A stretch of DNA of 64,000 bases from Pseudoruminococcus_B sp937901805 (GTDB lineage: Bacteria > Bacillota > Clostridia > Oscillospirales > Ruminococcaceae), in assembly GCA_963560245.1 (NCBI GenBank), contig CAUWNS010000006.1:1-64000 (forward strand). Direction: 5' to 3'. A program made the position numbers and the translations under genes. Positions 47,445 through 56,078 of this stretch are shown piece after piece; positions within the stretch are counted from its first letter, which is position 1, and every line of letters begins with the position of its first letter. The notes under the pieces are model-generated. The model was not told where the DNA came from. It saw only the letters and a list, made by a program, of their open reading frames with translations, and made no database searches.

Positions 47445-47483
47445 TATCAGAATTCTATAGATGAAAAAGAGGGTTCTCAAAAG

Positions 47484-48665
47484 ATGACTGATTTTCTGAT
47501 GCGGAGATTGATCAAAAACTATGACGACACTCAGGATCCGGCAGTACGCACCCGTTACGGTATGGTAAGCGGAATCGTAGGGATTGTCGTCAATCTGATT
47601 TTATTTGCCGGGAAAGGGATTGTGGGATTGCTCAGCGCCAGCGTCTCCATTATAGCGGACGCAATCAACAACCTTTCGGACGCGGGGAGTTCCATTATTA
47701 CCCTGCTGGGATTCAAAATCGCTTCCAAACCCGCTGACAAAGATCACCCTTTCGGACATGGACGTTCGGAATATATCGCCGGGCTGATCATCGCCTTTTT
47801 GATTTTACTGCTTGGCGTGGAACTTGGAAAATCCTCCATTGACAAGATCCTCCACCCGCAGGCAGTCGATGCAACCGCTGTCACCATTGTGATTCTGGCT
47901 GCCAGTATCCTGTTCAAAATCTGGCTGTGCCTGTTTAACCGCAAACTCGGCAAACGGATCGATTCCTCTACTATTCTTGCCACTTCCCAGGACAGCCTCA
48001 ACGATGTTGTTGCGACCTCCGGCGTACTGCTTTCCACAATCATTTCCATGCTTACCCCGCTGGAGCTGGATGGATATATGGGAATTTTGGTCGCATTGTT
48101 TATTTTAAAATCCGGGATTGACGTGGTACGCGATACGCTCAACCCTCTGCTTGGGGAAGCGCCTGATTCTGCGCTGATTACTCAGATTTCCAAAGAACTG
48201 CTCTCCTATGAGGGGGTAATCGGCATTCATGATCTGGTTGTCCACAATTACGGCCCCGGACGGATTTTTGCAACCGTGCATGTAGAGGTGGATTCCTCTG
48301 TGAACATCCTTATCAGCCACGATCTTGTAGATAACATTGAGCGGGATTTTGCCGAAAAACACGGAATACAGCTGGTAGGGCACCTCGATCCGATAGTAAT
48401 GGATGACGAAACGGTAAACTCCCTGCATAAGCTTACCATGGAATGTGTCAAGCAAATCAGCCCTTCCCTGAGCATTCACGATTTCCGCGTCGTGGTGGGT
48501 GAAACCCATACGAATTTGATCTTTGATATTATGGTCCCCATTGAGTTTTCCATTTCCAACCGGGATCTCTGCCAGAAAATTGAACAGGCAATTAAGGCAA
48601 AAGACCAAAAACTTTTCACTGTGATTACTGTGGATCGTGGATATACGGTAGATTACCACAAATAA
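47484..48665 (+). CDS. Cation diffusion facilitator metal exporter
   Basis: Exports divalent metals (zinc, iron, manganese or cobalt) in exchange for protons. The 393-residue product has six membrane helices in the first 215 residues. Metal residues lie in DAINNLSDAGSS (helix 2), DHPFGHGRSEY (helix 3 border) and SQDSLNDVVAT (helix 5). A cytosolic domain has HVEVDSS and the DIERDF-type helix, followed by a further C-terminal extension (about 300-393) longer than in E. coli FieF. ATG 47484 follows AGAGGG. It is alone on the + strand. Confidence 0.92.
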   Translation: MTDFLMRRLIKNYDDTQDPAVRTRYGMVSGIVGIVVNLILFAGKGIVGLLSASVSIIADAINNLSDAGSSIITLLGFKIASKPADKDHPFGHGRSEYIAGLIIAFLILLLGVELGKSSIDKILHPQAVDATAVTIVILAASILFKIWLCLFNRKLGKRIDSSTILATSQDSLNDVVATSGVLLSTIISMLTPLELDGYMGILVALFILKSGIDVVRDTLNPLLGEAPDSALITQISKELLSYEGVIGIHDLVVHNYGPGRIFATVHVEVDSSVNILISHDLVDNIERDFAEKHGIQLVGHLDPIVMDDETVNSLHKLTMECVKQISPSLSIHDFRVVVGETHTNLIFDIMVPIEFSISNRDLCQKIEQAIKAKDQKLFTVITVDRGYTVDYHK

Positions 48666-48998
48666 CCATATCAAAACTGGAAAATCAAGGATAAGTTTAA
48701 TTCCAAAAGGGATATTTATAAATAAATTATACAAATAGTTTGCAAAGTATCCAATCATTGGTTCTCTGCTTATCTCTGCTTATCTCTGTTTTTCTCTGTA
48801 TTCCCTGAAGATTTTTTCGGCAAATGACAGAAGTCACTTCTTTTCGCAATCCCTTGGATCTGATACTCTATGTATTGGTTTTGTCTCTATTCCTAGTCTA
48901 TCCGCTGGTTTTGACTGTACTCTACTGCTGTGACTGCAAACCGGAAAACCGAATTGCCCTGCAATCTTTCCCCTAAATGGCGCAGGCAAAGAAAAACA
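48666..48998. other. Spacer between CDF gene and rnpB
   Basis: It holds a short imperfect direct repeat (TCTCTGCTTA twice, then TCTCTG variants, about 48765-48800). I see no gene and no clear terminator for the CDF gene other than the shared one at 49002-49035. Confidence 0.5.
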
Positions 48999-49001
48999 GA
49001 A

Positions 49002-49035
49002 AAAAAGCAGGCTTGTAAAACAAGCCTGCTTTTTT
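49002..49035 (-). terminator. Terminator of RNase P RNA, bidirectional
   Basis: The stem AAGCAGGCTTG/CAAGCCTGCTT with a 5-base loop has T-runs on both strands and lies directly after the 3' end of rnpB. Confidence 0.9.
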
Positions 49036-49038
49036 CAT

Positions 49039-49390
49039 CTGAGCAAATCTGTAAGCCGAGTTCTGTATTGGATGACAATCTTTCTTGGCTGCCTGTTGCC
49101 AGTACAGCTCCAGCCACCTTGTCGAAAACGCGCCGAGCAGACGCTGCATGTTTTCTGTGCGGTGTTGCACCGGGTAGGGTTTACATGGCCGCATGGTCTC
49201 CCATGCGCCGGTGAGCTCTTACCTCGCCTTTCCATCCTTACCGTCCAATAGGACGGCGGTATCTCTCTGTTGCACTCGCCCTGAAGTCGCCTTCGGCGGC
49301 CGTTAGCCGCTGCCCTGCTCTATGGTGCTCGGACTTTCCTCAGACGCCGGCCTTTCGGCAATGGCGTCCGCTGCCATCTGGTTTACTCAG
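49039..49390 (-). ncRNA. rnpB: RNase P RNA, bacterial type
   Basis: RNase P RNA is the catalytic RNA that matures tRNA 5' ends. On the minus strand the conserved blocks appear in order: GAGGAAAGTCCGAGC, CAGGGCAGCGGCTAACGG, AGGGCGAGTGCAACAGAGAG, AGCTCACCGG, GTAAACCCTACCCGGTGCAA and, at the end, ACAGAACTCGGCTTAC. The ends were set by helix P1, where CTGAGTAAA pairs with TTTGCTCAG. The length is about 352 nt, normal for the class. A strong terminator follows at once. Confidence 0.95.
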
Positions 49391-49409
49391 AAAAAGGCGA
49401 AACCGCCTG
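49391..49409 (-). terminator. Hairpin after the TM2 gene, next to rnpB
   Basis: AGGCGGTTTCGCCT followed by TTTT on the minus strand ends just before the rnpB 5' end. It may terminate the upstream TM2 gene or act in processing of the rnpB precursor. Confidence 0.5.
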
Positions 49410-49425
49410 GTTTCCATTTTGATTG

Positions 49426-49839
49426 TTACCGCATGAGCAGATACCCATGCCCATCGCGGTCGATGCTGCCCGTCAGAAGGAGAATCCCCTCGATCAGTCC
49501 CCAAATTGCCGAAACGAAGGACAAAATCCCGCACGACAACAGGGTGATCAGCAACTGTGCTACTGCCTTGCCCGTGTAGCCCAAATAGAAATTATGGACG
49601 CCCAGACTCCCGAGGAAAATCCCCAAAATTCCAGCGGCAATGGCAGATTTACTGGAATAAATCCAAGGAGCCTGTCCCCAGTTGAGATTATATCCACATT
49701 TGACACACACGCCCATATTCGGCGCCGTCGGAGTGGCACAGTTGGGGCAGAAATTTCTTCCGGCGCCAACGGGGACGCCGCAGTTGGTGCAGACATTGGC
49801 ACCCGGGAGGAGCATTGCTCCACAATTCCTGCAATACAT
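49426..49839 (-). CDS. Zinc-ribbon and TM2 domain protein
   Basis: The 137-residue product starts with four CxxC pairs (CRNC, CTNC, CPNC and CVKC, residues 3 to about 48) that make two zinc ribbons. After a short linker comes the TM2 domain with two membrane helices and the signature GSLGVHNFYLG. The role of such proteins is not known; the ribbons probably face the cytosol and bind partners. ATG 49839 has AAAGGAAG upstream with a rather long spacing. It lies directly upstream of rnpB on the same strand. Confidence 0.85.
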   Translation of the reverse strand: MYCRNCGAMLLPGANVCTNCGVPVGAGRNFCPNCATPTAPNMGVCVKCGYNLNWGQAPWIYSSKSAIAAGILGIFLGSLGVHNFYLGYTGKAVAQLLITLLSCGILSFVSAIWGLIEGILLLTGSIDRDGHGYLLMR

Positions 49840-50070
49840 ATTCTTGATCCGCTTCCTTTACATTGGTAGGAGTATCTATCCTGTGTTATGAGAAAGTAAC
49901 TCTATGATACCATAAGCGATTCCAAAACACAAACCATTGCAGGCGGATTTATAAAAAAATTTAATCTTTCTGTTTTCTTTATGATTCTGGAAATTACGTC
50001 TTTTTTGTAATACTAAAAGTAAAATTTACTTTTAGTAATTAAAGGCAGCCATTCCCTTTCCCTACAAACG

Positions 50071-50508
50071 CTATTTTATCCGTTTTTTCATCATAATATG
50101 TGGGCATCCTTCATCCAGGAAGGTTTCGCCGAATTCCTCATAGCCAAGATGACGATAGAATTCCTTAGCACGGATTTGGGCGCCAAGCTGTGCCTCAGAT
50201 CCTCCAAGGGACTGGATTTTGCGCTCCAACGCTTCCATAACTGCCCGGCCCGCTCCGGTTTTCCGCGCAGATTTGAGGACGCAGACGCGGCCAATTTTAT
50301 AGATGCCGTCCTGCTGTTCATGCGCGGGGAATGTCCGGCCGGTTGCAACAGGCTCTCCCTGTCCATTGTAAATGACAACATGATGTGCAACGGCATCAAT
50401 ATCATCCAATTCGTTTTCAAAGCCCTGCTCTTTGACAAAAACCGTATCCCGTATCATGGCCGCATCCTGAAAATCCCGGCTGTCTTTCACCCATTTTTCC
50501 TGTAACAT
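50071..50508 (-). CDS. GNAT family N-acetyltransferase
   Basis: A 145-residue GNAT-fold enzyme that transfers an acetyl group from acetyl-CoA; the substrate is unknown. The acetyl-CoA loop is seen in VCVLKSARKTGAGRAVMEAL (R/QxxGxG variant KTGAGRA), followed by AQLGAQIRAKEFYRHLGYEE, the typical late strand and helix. The N-terminal VFVKEQGFENELD resembles the YjcF/ElaA-like branch. AAAGGAG precedes ATG 50508. It is a single gene between geneless gaps. Confidence 0.88.
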   Translation of the reverse strand: MLQEKWVKDSRDFQDAAMIRDTVFVKEQGFENELDDIDAVAHHVVIYNGQGEPVATGRTFPAHEQQDGIYKIGRVCVLKSARKTGAGRAVMEALERKIQSLGGSEAQLGAQIRAKEFYRHLGYEEFGETFLDEGCPHIMMKKRIK

Positions 50509-50574
50509 CCCAATATCTCCTTTACTCCGGTATGCTTTATACTATACCATACCGGGTAAAAAGCGTCTACTCCG

Positions 50575-50832
50575 CTACAGGCCCAAAATCAGATTGGCGG
50601 CAAGCAGGGAGATAACCCCCGGGATACCATAGAGTGCAGAAAACGCCGCTGTATATCCATTTGCAGCCAGGGTAACCCCCGTATACTGGGAGGTGAGCCC
50701 TATCACCAGCAGCGACAGGCAGCCGGAGACCATCACGGAGACCGCCGTGCGGACAGGGTGCTGCGTCGCGCTGAGCAGCCGGATGGCTGCAAGTGCGGAC
50801 AGAACCAAAAACAGGATAATCCACAAATTCAT
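50575..50832 (-). CDS. bofA: BofA-like inhibitor of pro-sigma-K processing
   Basis: BofA restrains the intramembrane protease SpoIVFB in the mother cell so that sigma-K is activated late in sporulation. The 85-residue product has two to three hydrophobic helices and the family C-terminus NGYTAAFSALYGIPGVISLL. ATG 50832 is chosen because GAAGGGG is upstream and the length equals the family's; a longer frame overlaps yaaL. It follows yaaL by 13 bases, the same order as yaaL-bofA in B. subtilis, but recR is absent here. Confidence 0.8.
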   Translation of the reverse strand: MNLWIILFLVLSALAAIRLLSATQHPVRTAVSVMVSGCLSLLVIGLTSQYTGVTLAANGYTAAFSALYGIPGVISLLAANLILGL

Positions 50833-50845
50833 GAAAACAGCCCCT

Positions 50846-51142
50846 TCATTCTTTTTCAAAATCAATGCTGTACAAAACACTTCCGGTAATATTTTCTTTT
50901 CTGGCGCGTTCAATTAAATGCCGCATACGTGCTTGCAGGGCCTTCATATCATAGATATCGGCCTCCACAAGATCGCTGTCATTTTCCATATTAAAACGTG
51001 TTTCCGCATTCTTTATCTGCTGCATGACCTCTGCAAGTTCATCGAGCACGCCGCTGCGTTTCGGTTTGTCTACAAATCCAATCTGTGTGAGCGCCACCCG
51101 GCATTTTGCTTTCAGCGATTTGAAAAGTACTGCGTTCTCCAT
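50846..51142 (-). CDS. YaaL/DUF2508 family protein
   Basis: A 98-residue protein of the DUF2508 (YaaL) family, whose function is unknown. It is predicted mostly helical and charged, with the family pattern AETRFNMENDSDLVEADIYD followed by a C-terminal part ending TGSVLYSIDFEKE. ATG 51142 follows AAAGGATGGG. Pairing with bofA downstream supports the assignment. Confidence 0.75.
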   Translation of the reverse strand: MENAVLFKSLKAKCRVALTQIGFVDKPKRSGVLDELAEVMQQIKNAETRFNMENDSDLVEADIYDMKALQARMRHLIERARKENITGSVLYSIDFEKE

Positions 51143-51531
51143 ACGGTTCCCATCCTTTCCCACAGCAGATTTTCGTCTTGTATCCGTGCTCTGCTGTTTC
51201 ATTTCTATGATACAAGCATGGGACATTATACCCGCTTTTATACCAACTCATTTGGGAAAAATACCCATTTTCGTTAAATTTCCCGGCAAACATGAATTGA
51301 AATAGAATATCAAACAAAACCACGAACAGAGACGCCGCAATGTCAAAGCCTTTTTCTTATCTGAATGAACAGTATTGTCCCCTCCTTGGAAAGAATGTCG
51401 CTGTCAAAACCCAATTCCGGGATTCGGGCAGGACGGACACTTGCCTATACCGAAGCCAGCGCCAGGAAGACCGCGGGCGCTGGCTGATCCACCGGAAAAG
51501 TATGGTACAAACCTGATGAAAAACTGCATAC
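51143..51531. other. Spacer between rnr and yaaL, no gene supported
   Basis: Short frames on both strands lack ribosome sites. I see only the rnr terminator at its right end. Confidence 0.5.
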
Positions 51532-51566
51532 AAAAAACACACAGGGGAATTGCCCTGTGTGTTTTT
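51532..51566 (-). terminator. Terminator of rnr
   Basis: The stem AAAACACACAGGG/CCCTGTGTGTTTTT with a short loop is followed by a T-run on the minus strand, 10 bases after the rnr stop. Confidence 0.9.
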
Positions 51567-51575
51567 GCACCGTAT

Positions 51576-53687
51576 CTATCGTCCAAGATGCTCCACTAAG
51601 GCAAAATCAATATGGCCTGCGGATACATCCGCAGCCAGGACTTTGATCTTCACCCGGTCTCCTATGCGGAATCGTTCCCCTGTAATGATGTTCACATATT
51701 CGATTTGGGAATCCGTATCGTAGGAGCCTTCCGGGAGGTTTTCAATCCGGATAAGACCTTCCACGGTATTGTCCATCTCCGCATACAGTCCGTGGGGAGC
51801 AACGGAAGAAATGGTCGCTTCAAACTCCTCGCCCAGGTGAGAGAGGATATATTCCGCTTTATAGCAGTCCTCACAGCCGCGCTCCGTATCCATCGCTGCG
51901 AGTTCCCGTTCGCTGGAATGCTGGGCAGAAGCCGCTGCAAAATTTTGATACCGCTTTTTGATTTTTTCTGCCGGAACACCTGCCGCCAGATCGCTTAAAA
52001 TCCGATGAATGGTCAAATCCGGATATCTCCGTATCGGGGAGGTAAAATGTGCATAATTATCCAACACCAGGCCAAAATGACCGATATTGGCATCGCTGTA
52101 CTTTGCCTTTGCCATGGATCTCAGGAGCTGATGGTTGACAATCCGGGCATATGGGGTTTCCTTCGCCCCGGCAAGAATCGCAGCCAATTCCGTATGGCTG
52201 CATTCCCCCGCACGAAGACGGTATACTGGGAGATTCAAAGCCGTCAGCGTTTCGGCCAGCGACTTTGCCTTATCCATACTGGGTTTTTCGTGGACGCGGT
52301 AGACAAAAGGAATCCCCTGCTCCATTGCATAGGTTGCCGCCGCTTCATTGGCGCAGAGCATAAATTCCTCAATCATCTTTTCTGAACGTCCGCGCTCACG
52401 GGGTAAAACATCAACTGCCTTCCCCTCTTCGTCGATCACAATTTTGGATTCTGTGCTTTCCAAATTCAGGCTCCCGCGGGCAAACCGGCTGGTTTCCAGT
52501 TTGGTTGCCAGTTCATCCATCAGGGCCATTTCCTCAAACAGGCCGGCATATTTCCCTTTCAGCAGGTCATCGGCCTGTCCATCCAAGATTCGGTTAACTT
52601 CCGAATACACGCCTTTGACCCGGGAGCAGATAACCGATTTGCAAAAGCGGTATCCCTGCATCCTGCCCTCAGCATCCAGATCCACAAAGCAGGAAAATGT
52701 AAGCCTGTCTTCCGCCGGATTGAGAGAACAGATCCCGTTGGAAAGCTGTACAGGCAGCATGGGAACTACTGACTGCGCATAATAGACGGAGGTTCCCCTT
52801 TCAAAAGCCTCGTTGTCCAGCGGGCTTTTTGCGGTCACATAGTGGGAGACATCTGCAATATGCACTCCCAGCAGATATCCCGTCTTGGTGCGGGAAATAG
52901 AGACAGCGTCGTCCAAATCCTTGCTGTCGCTGGAATCAATGGTGAAAATGGGAAGATTCCGCAAATCTTCCCGGCCGGCATATTCGCTTTGAGGAACACC
53001 GGCTTTTTCGATCAGCTGAGCCTGCGCCAATACTTCTGAAGGAAATTCTTCTTCCACATGGTTAAATGCCAGAATGGATTTACAGCAGACTTTGGCGAGA
53101 CTGGAATTTCCAAAGACCTCTATAATCTCCGCCCGGTGGTCACTGTGGTGCTCTCCCCGTTTGACAAGGCGCGCCATGACTTTATCGCCTTCCCGGGCAT
53201 CCAGGGTATGCTTTTTGCCTACGCGGACCGGAAAGCGAATCGAACGATCCGGTTCCACTGTACAGATTTCACCATCCCGGTGAAACACCCCGGTAAAGCC
53301 CGCTTCATTCTGAACAACAATGGAAACCACCCGTCCCGCATCAGAGGAGCGCTGCGTTGGTTCCAGTTTGACAAGGACCGTATCCCCCGGCATGGCGCCA
53401 AGCAGGTATTTTCCCGGCAGGAATACCTCCCCTTCTTTTTCCAGCAGTTTGGCAAAACCGAAAGTTCCGTTGACCCGGCTAATTACCGCTTTTTCAAACG
53501 AGGTATATTCTGTCAGGCAATATCTCCCCTGATAACAGACAACTTCTCCCGAAGAAATCAGGGAATTCAGTATTTTCAAAAGCTGTGCCTGTGAAACACG
53601 CTTCCCTCCCAATTTCTTTTTCAGTTCCTTAAAGGAAAGCGGCGCCTTTTTATTCCGGCGCAAAATCTGCATAATTTTTTCTTTCAT
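51576..53687 (-). CDS. rnr: Ribonuclease R
   Basis: RNase R is a 3'-5' exonuclease that digests structured RNA and helps in trans-translation and rRNA quality control. The 703-residue product has an N-terminal winged-helix domain (KAPLSFKELKKKLGG), cold-shock domains, the RNB catalytic domain with the metal-binding Asp cluster in TIDSSDSKDLDDAVSI, and a C-terminal S1 domain (FEATISSVAPHGLYAEMDN). ATG 53687 (MKEKIMQILRRNK) follows AAGGG; an earlier start at 53726 lacks one. The usual rnr partner smpB is not next to it; secG lies upstream. Confidence 0.95.
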   Translation of the reverse strand: MKEKIMQILRRNKKAPLSFKELKKKLGGKRVSQAQLLKILNSLISSGEVVCYQGRYCLTEYTSFEKAVISRVNGTFGFAKLLEKEGEVFLPGKYLLGAMPGDTVLVKLEPTQRSSDAGRVVSIVVQNEAGFTGVFHRDGEICTVEPDRSIRFPVRVGKKHTLDAREGDKVMARLVKRGEHHSDHRAEIIEVFGNSSLAKVCCKSILAFNHVEEEFPSEVLAQAQLIEKAGVPQSEYAGREDLRNLPIFTIDSSDSKDLDDAVSISRTKTGYLLGVHIADVSHYVTAKSPLDNEAFERGTSVYYAQSVVPMLPVQLSNGICSLNPAEDRLTFSCFVDLDAEGRMQGYRFCKSVICSRVKGVYSEVNRILDGQADDLLKGKYAGLFEEMALMDELATKLETSRFARGSLNLESTESKIVIDEEGKAVDVLPRERGRSEKMIEEFMLCANEAAATYAMEQGIPFVYRVHEKPSMDKAKSLAETLTALNLPVYRLRAGECSHTELAAILAGAKETPYARIVNHQLLRSMAKAKYSDANIGHFGLVLDNYAHFTSPIRRYPDLTIHRILSDLAAGVPAEKIKKRYQNFAAASAQHSSERELAAMDTERGCEDCYKAEYILSHLGEEFEATISSVAPHGLYAEMDNTVEGLIRIENLPEGSYDTDSQIEYVNIITGERFRIGDRVKIKVLAADVSAGHIDFALVEHLGR

Positions 53688-53787
53688 CCATAACCCTTCT
53701 TTCTTTACCATAGTTATTGTATCCACTCTCTATCATACCATTGAGAAAAACCTGAAAAATCAATGAAAATTTTCAGCATAAAAACAC

Positions 53788-53813
53788 AAAAACCCTGCGT
53801 ACAACGCAGGGCC
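53788..53813 (-). terminator. Terminator of secG
   Basis: The stem CCCTGCGT/ACGCAGGG with a 3-base loop is followed on the minus strand by TTTTTGTGTTTTT. Confidence 0.85.
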
Positions 53814-53845
53814 TTTGAGAGCAACACATAAACTTTTCCAAATTC

Positions 53846-54103
53846 TCATTTAAAGAACACAGAGACAATATTGACTGCAATGGTAAGGACGAACAAAACC
53901 ACTGCAAGGATTTTTGTCCAGCGAGCCAAAATTGCATCAATGGTTCTTCCGGAGTTTTTGCTGAAATAAGAATCGGAGCTGTCCCCTCCGGTAACTGCGT
54001 TCATACCCTGCTCACTGCGGTTGGACTGCATTGCCACGATAATAATGAGCAGCACGCAAGTGATAATCATTAAAATGCCGCTTACAATTTCCCAAACGTT
54101 CAA
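53846..54103 (-). CDS. secG: Preprotein translocase subunit SecG
   Basis: SecG is the small non-essential subunit of the SecYEG channel. The 85-residue product has two membrane helices (about 5-25 and 61-83) joined by a polar loop containing GGDSSDSYFSKN, close to the usual GG.S.S.F..N pattern. It starts at TTG 54103 (NVWEIVSGIL) with GGAGG 8 bases upstream; longer in-frame starts precede that site. secG-rnr order is conserved in Firmicutes. Confidence 0.9.
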   Translation of the reverse strand: MNVWEIVSGILMIITCVLLIIIVAMQSNRSEQGMNAVTGGDSSDSYFSKNSGRTIDAILARWTKILAVVLFVLTIAVNIVSVFFK

Positions 54104-54143
54104 AACTGGCACCTCCATCAGTATGTGTAAAAACACTTTTTTT

Positions 54144-54172
54144 AGTTTATCATAACCAGAAGGGTTTTGCAA
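54144..54172 (-). promoter_or_regulatory. Promoter of secG
   Basis: On the minus strand TTGCAA, a 17-nt spacer and TAAACT lie about 40 bases before the secG start. Confidence 0.6.
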
Positions 54173-54301
54173 CTCCCTTTGTGTAAAATATTGGACAATC
54201 CCTTTTCATGTATAGACAGAAAAGAACCCGGGGATACTAAATTTGACATTACGGACCTCTTATTCCATGTTTGGCTGCGTTTGTCAGGTTCTTGTAATGT
54301 C

Positions 54302-54335
54302 CGCACCGAACCGGAATATTCCGGTTCGGTGCTTT
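54302..54335 (+). other. Orphan terminator-like hairpin
   Basis: GCACCGAACCGGAATA and its exact complement form a perfect 14- to 15-bp stem, followed on the + strand by TTTTCTT. No + strand gene precedes it. The rest of 54173-54483 shows no gene. Confidence 0.45.
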
Positions 54336-54483
54336 TCTTATGCTCCTCCATCCTGCGCGGCGCTGGGGAAAGCCGGCGTCTCCTTTGCAAGCATGATCAT
54401 CCTAATAAGATCTGCTTTTGTAAGCGCCTAAAAGCCATGCGTTTTGTTTTCAGCCGAACCGTTTCCTGACTCACCCTTCTTTT

Positions 54484-54518
54484 TCAAAACAAAAAGCGCC
54501 GCATGGGAATGCGGCGCC
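54484..54518 (-). terminator. Terminator of the DUF1858 gene
   Basis: The stem GCGCCGCAT/ATGCGGCGC with a 4-base loop is followed on the minus strand by TTTTTGTTTTG. Confidence 0.85.
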
Positions 54519-54531
54519 CCTGAATACCAGG

Positions 54532-54753
54532 TTATTTTTTGATCACTTCGCTTGCTGCAAAGTATTTATTAATTTCATTGACCAGTTCATCACAGTCTAC
54601 CCCGTGAACCATGCACGCCTGTTCCAAGGTTTCCCCTCTGGAAGCCGGGCAACCGAGACAATGCATCCCCATTTGCAGGAAATAAGCCGCTGTCTGCTGA
54701 TCCATATCAAGAACTTCACCGATCAAGGTATCTTTTGTTACTTTGTTAGCCAT
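54532..54753 (-). CDS. DUF1858 domain redox-disulfide protein
   Basis: A 73-residue protein of the DUF1858 family, often found near hybrid-cluster or other anaerobic redox proteins. It begins ANKVTKDTLIGEVLDMDQQT and holds the CxxC pair in MHCLGCPASRGETLEQAC, with a third Cys in the next helix and a fourth in GVDCDE. It probably binds a redox-active disulfide or a metal; a partner is not evident here. ATG 54753 follows AAAGGAGGAG. Confidence 0.85.
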   Translation of the reverse strand: MANKVTKDTLIGEVLDMDQQTAAYFLQMGMHCLGCPASRGETLEQACMVHGVDCDELVNEINKYFAASEVIKK

Positions 54754-54929
54754 GAGAAAAGCTCCTCCTTTTATTTACCGCCGGGCAAACTATCCCGGCC
54801 TTGTCCACTTTCATAGCTTCTATTATAAGGATAAACATATACAATTTCAATATACATTTATGCCAGAAATCTCAAAAAGATGCTGTACATTTTATGTGCG
54901 CGCCCAAGAGGATCATACGGTATTTATGA

Positions 54930-54958
54930 AAAAGAGGGACAGCACTGGCTGTCCCTCG
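54930..54958 (-). terminator. Terminator of the zinc-ribbon protein gene
   Basis: The stem GAGGGACAGC/GCTGTCCCTC with a 4-base loop is followed on the minus strand by TTTTTC. Confidence 0.85.
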
Positions 54959-54972
54959 GCGATTCAACAAGA

Positions 54973-55254
54973 TTAGTTGTTTTCCTCTTTCATTTTTGCA
55001 AAGCATTCGCTGCAGTAAACCGGGCGATCCTCACGCGGTTTAAAAGGCACCTTTGCCTCTTTTCCGCAGCTTGCGCAGACAGCGGTGAACATTTCTCTTT
55101 CCGGTCTGGAAGCATTCTTGCGGGCGTCACGGCACGCTTTGCATCTCTGCGGTTCGTTGACGAAGCCTTTGGATTCATAGAATTCCTGTTCGCCTGCAGT
55201 AAAGACGAATTCAGCTCCGCACTCTTTGCATACTAATGTTTTGTCCTGGAACAT
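54973..55254 (-). CDS. Small zinc-ribbon domain protein
   Basis: A 93-residue protein with four CxxC knuckles: CKEC (residues 9-12), CKAC (38-41), CASC (60-63) and CSEC (81-84), enough for two zinc sites. The first half contains FVFTAGEQEFYESKGF, the signature of the probable zinc-ribbon family found across Firmicutes and Chloroflexi. Its function is unknown. GAGG lies upstream of ATG 55254. Confidence 0.85.
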   Translation of the reverse strand: MFQDKTLVCKECGAEFVFTAGEQEFYESKGFVNEPQRCKACRDARKNASRPEREMFTAVCASCGKEAKVPFKPREDRPVYCSECFAKMKEENN

Positions 55255-55354
55255 GTTTCATACCTCGCTTTGAAAATTTGCGCCCGTGGACGGAATTAAA
55301 CCGACACCTTTGATGCTTTTTGAATCAACGCTCTGTCTTTAAGCTACCGAGGGC

Positions 55355-55379
55355 ATATAAAAACCGGAAACCCGGTTCC
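55355..55379 (-). terminator. Terminator of the sigma factor gene
   Basis: AACCGG/CCGGTT with a 4-base loop is followed on the minus strand by TTTAT. The stem is short but well placed, about 30 bases after the stop. Confidence 0.5.
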
Positions 55380-55408
55380 TGGTAAAAAATTGCCAGCCGA
55401 TGCCAATG

Positions 55409-55990
55409 TTATACGGCTTTCAGTTTACGCCTTACACGTTGCAGGGCATTGTCCACACTTTTTTGAGAACAGCCCAGCTTTTTTGCCATCTCGTCATAGG
55501 AACAACCGCTTAAATACAGAGTGAGCGCACGCTTTTCCAAAGCGGAAAGTACACCGGAGTTTTTTCCCAGTGCTTCGTCGAGGAGTTCCCGGCGAATTAC
55601 TGTTTGTTCAGGGTCGACAAAAATGGAACTTTGCAACGTATCGGTAAGATTTCCGATACTATCGTCACTAAGTGACAGATAATTGCTCATAGGAATGTTG
55701 CTATCCCCCAGCGCCCTTGCCGCGGCCGATTTGATATTGTTGCGAAAACAGGTACCGGCAAATGCGGAAAAAACAGGGGAAACATTTTCCTGATAAGCAG
55801 AAATCGCTTTAATAAAGCCAATCAGCCCCTCCTGCACCAAGTCGTCCCGTTCCATGCCGGAAAAGCGGAACCTGGAGGCATAGGCACGGATTTTTGGAAG
55901 ATAGCGGCGGATAAGTTCCACCTCTGCTTCATCACAGCCGCTGCGCCAAAGGCGGACAAGAGCTTCATCCGTTGTATTGCGATATGGCAT
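55409..55990 (-). CDS. sigH: SigH-like sporulation sigma factor
   Basis: A 193-residue sigma-70 family protein. Region 2 is seen in DDLVQEGLIGFIKAISAY followed by SPVFSAFAGTCFRNNIKSA, and region 4 in LSALEKRALTLYLSGCSYDEM with the helix-turn-helix AKKLGCSQKSVDNALQRVR. This pattern fits the sigma-H group that starts sporulation and controls transition-state genes, although the length is a little short and another stress sigma is possible. ATG 55990 follows GAGG. It has a strong sigma-A type promoter of its own. Confidence 0.75.
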   Translation of the reverse strand: MPYRNTTDEALVRLWRSGCDEAEVELIRRYLPKIRAYASRFRFSGMERDDLVQEGLIGFIKAISAYQENVSPVFSAFAGTCFRNNIKSAAARALGDSNIPMSNYLSLSDDSIGNLTDTLQSSIFVDPEQTVIRRELLDEALGKNSGVLSALEKRALTLYLSGCSYDEMAKKLGCSQKSVDNALQRVRRKLKAV

Positions 55991-56049
55991 TCTCTTTCTA
56001 CCTCATCTGAGCACATAGCTGGTTTGCTGACTTACGGCTTCTTGTCTGC

Positions 56050-56078
56050 ATTGTACTACAGCCGGATTGCTTTGTCAA
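56050..56078 (-). promoter_or_regulatory. Strong promoter of sigH-like gene
   Basis: On the minus strand a perfect TTGACA, a 17-nt spacer and TACAAT. A second TTGACA lies about 18 bases further upstream. Confidence 0.85.

Noticed and set aside
48930..49579. Short open frames across the RNase P RNA
   Set aside because: The region carries all conserved rnpB blocks and folds as RNase P RNA; the frames are accidental.
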